Assembly (NCBI GenBank): GCA_020433785.1
Contig: JAGRCC010000127.1
Coordinates: 1 to 6,143, forward strand
Direction: 5' to 3'
Length of the DNA stretch: 6,143 nucleotides
Origin: Anaerolineae bacterium
GTDB lineage: Bacteria > Chloroflexota > Anaerolineae > 4572-78 > J111
The position numbers and the translations under genes are program-made. This document shows, in pieces, positions 6,086 through 6,143 of the stretch. The notes below the pieces were generated by a model. That model was not told the DNA's origin. It saw only the letters and a program-made list of their open reading frames with translations, and did not search any database. Positions within the stretch are counted from its first letter, which is position 1; each line of letters begins with the position of its first letter.

Positions 6086-6143
6086 ATGTCATCGCCCCAA
6101 ACCAACATAATCCACCCTGTTATCGTTAAAAACGGACCATACG
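6086..6143 (+). CDS. Possible 5' end of a divergent gene, cut by the window edge
   Basis: An ATG at 6086 opens a frame that runs to the window edge: MSSPQTNIIHPVIVKNGPY, 19 residues. An in-frame TAA at 6074 rules out an earlier start. The I-V-x-K-N-G-P-Y pattern recalls the N-terminal part of some CDGSH-type iron-sulfur proteins, but 19 residues cannot settle the family. There is no good Shine-Dalgarno (only AGAAG, about 12 bases away). TAATAT (6074-6079), six bases before the ATG, would suit a leaderless transcript. The gap to the divergent acylphosphatase start is only 31 bp. On the opposite strand the same bases read as a 25-codon hydrophobic frame ending at 6064, an alternative that cannot be excluded. 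Confidence 0.4.
   Translation, partial: MSSPQTNIIHPVIVKNGPY

Noticed and set aside
6064..6143. 25-codon minus-strand frame (YGPFLTITG onward) as the 3' end of a gene upstream of the acylphosphatase
   Set aside because: Its TAA overlaps the AAGGAG site, which would suit an operon, but 25 codons can stay open by chance and the opposite-strand peptide with KNGPY looks more protein-like. It is kept only as an alternative.
1..6143. CRISPR arrays, insertion sequences, tRNA genes, toxin-antitoxin or defence modules
   Set aside because: No regularly spaced repeats, transposase motifs, terminal inverted repeats, cloverleaf-like segments or defence-type genes were seen on either strand. All large open frames are accounted for by the genes listed.

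Overview
This window is ordinary bacterial chromosome, with a protein quality-control cluster on the left and lineage-specific genes on the right. Base composition looks slightly AT-leaning by eye. Two points suggest Chloroflexota (Anaerolineae-like): the style of the ClpP and ClpX proteins, and a membrane-anchored protein with beta-sandwich-like repeats and a Pro/Ala/Thr linker. The phylum call is an inference from memory, not a search result.

Left part (1-3372): the 3' portion of tig (trigger factor, cut by the left edge), then clpP 29 bp downstream, then clpX after a 253-bp gap, all on the + strand. Trigger factor folds nascent chains at the ribosome. ClpX unfolds tagged substrates and feeds them into the ClpP chamber. 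All the catalytic residues I looked for in ClpP and ClpX are present. The clpP-clpX gap holds a perfect 13-bp hairpin, an imperfect 32-bp palindrome and promoter-like sequence, so clpX is probably at least partly transcribed on its own. A strong intrinsic terminator closes clpX.

Middle (3373-4618): a complete fumarylacetoacetate hydrolase (FAH) family enzyme with its own upstream region. It is followed by a 253-bp non-coding stretch that carries the best sigma70-type promoter in the window and a leader with several hairpins, two of them mutually exclusive.

Right part (4619-6143): a membrane-anchored or secreted protein of unknown function built from two diverged copies of one domain. It converges, across a long hairpin, on a minus-strand acylphosphatase-family gene in which the catalytic Asn is replaced by His. 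A probable divergent + strand gene starts at 6086 and is cut by the window edge.

I see no mobile element, CRISPR array, tRNA, rRNA or defence system. The points most worth a second look are the roughly 37-residue enlargement of the ClpP-docking loop of ClpX, the active-site-altered acylphosphatase, the structured leader before the tandem-domain protein, and the clpP-clpX intergenic architecture.
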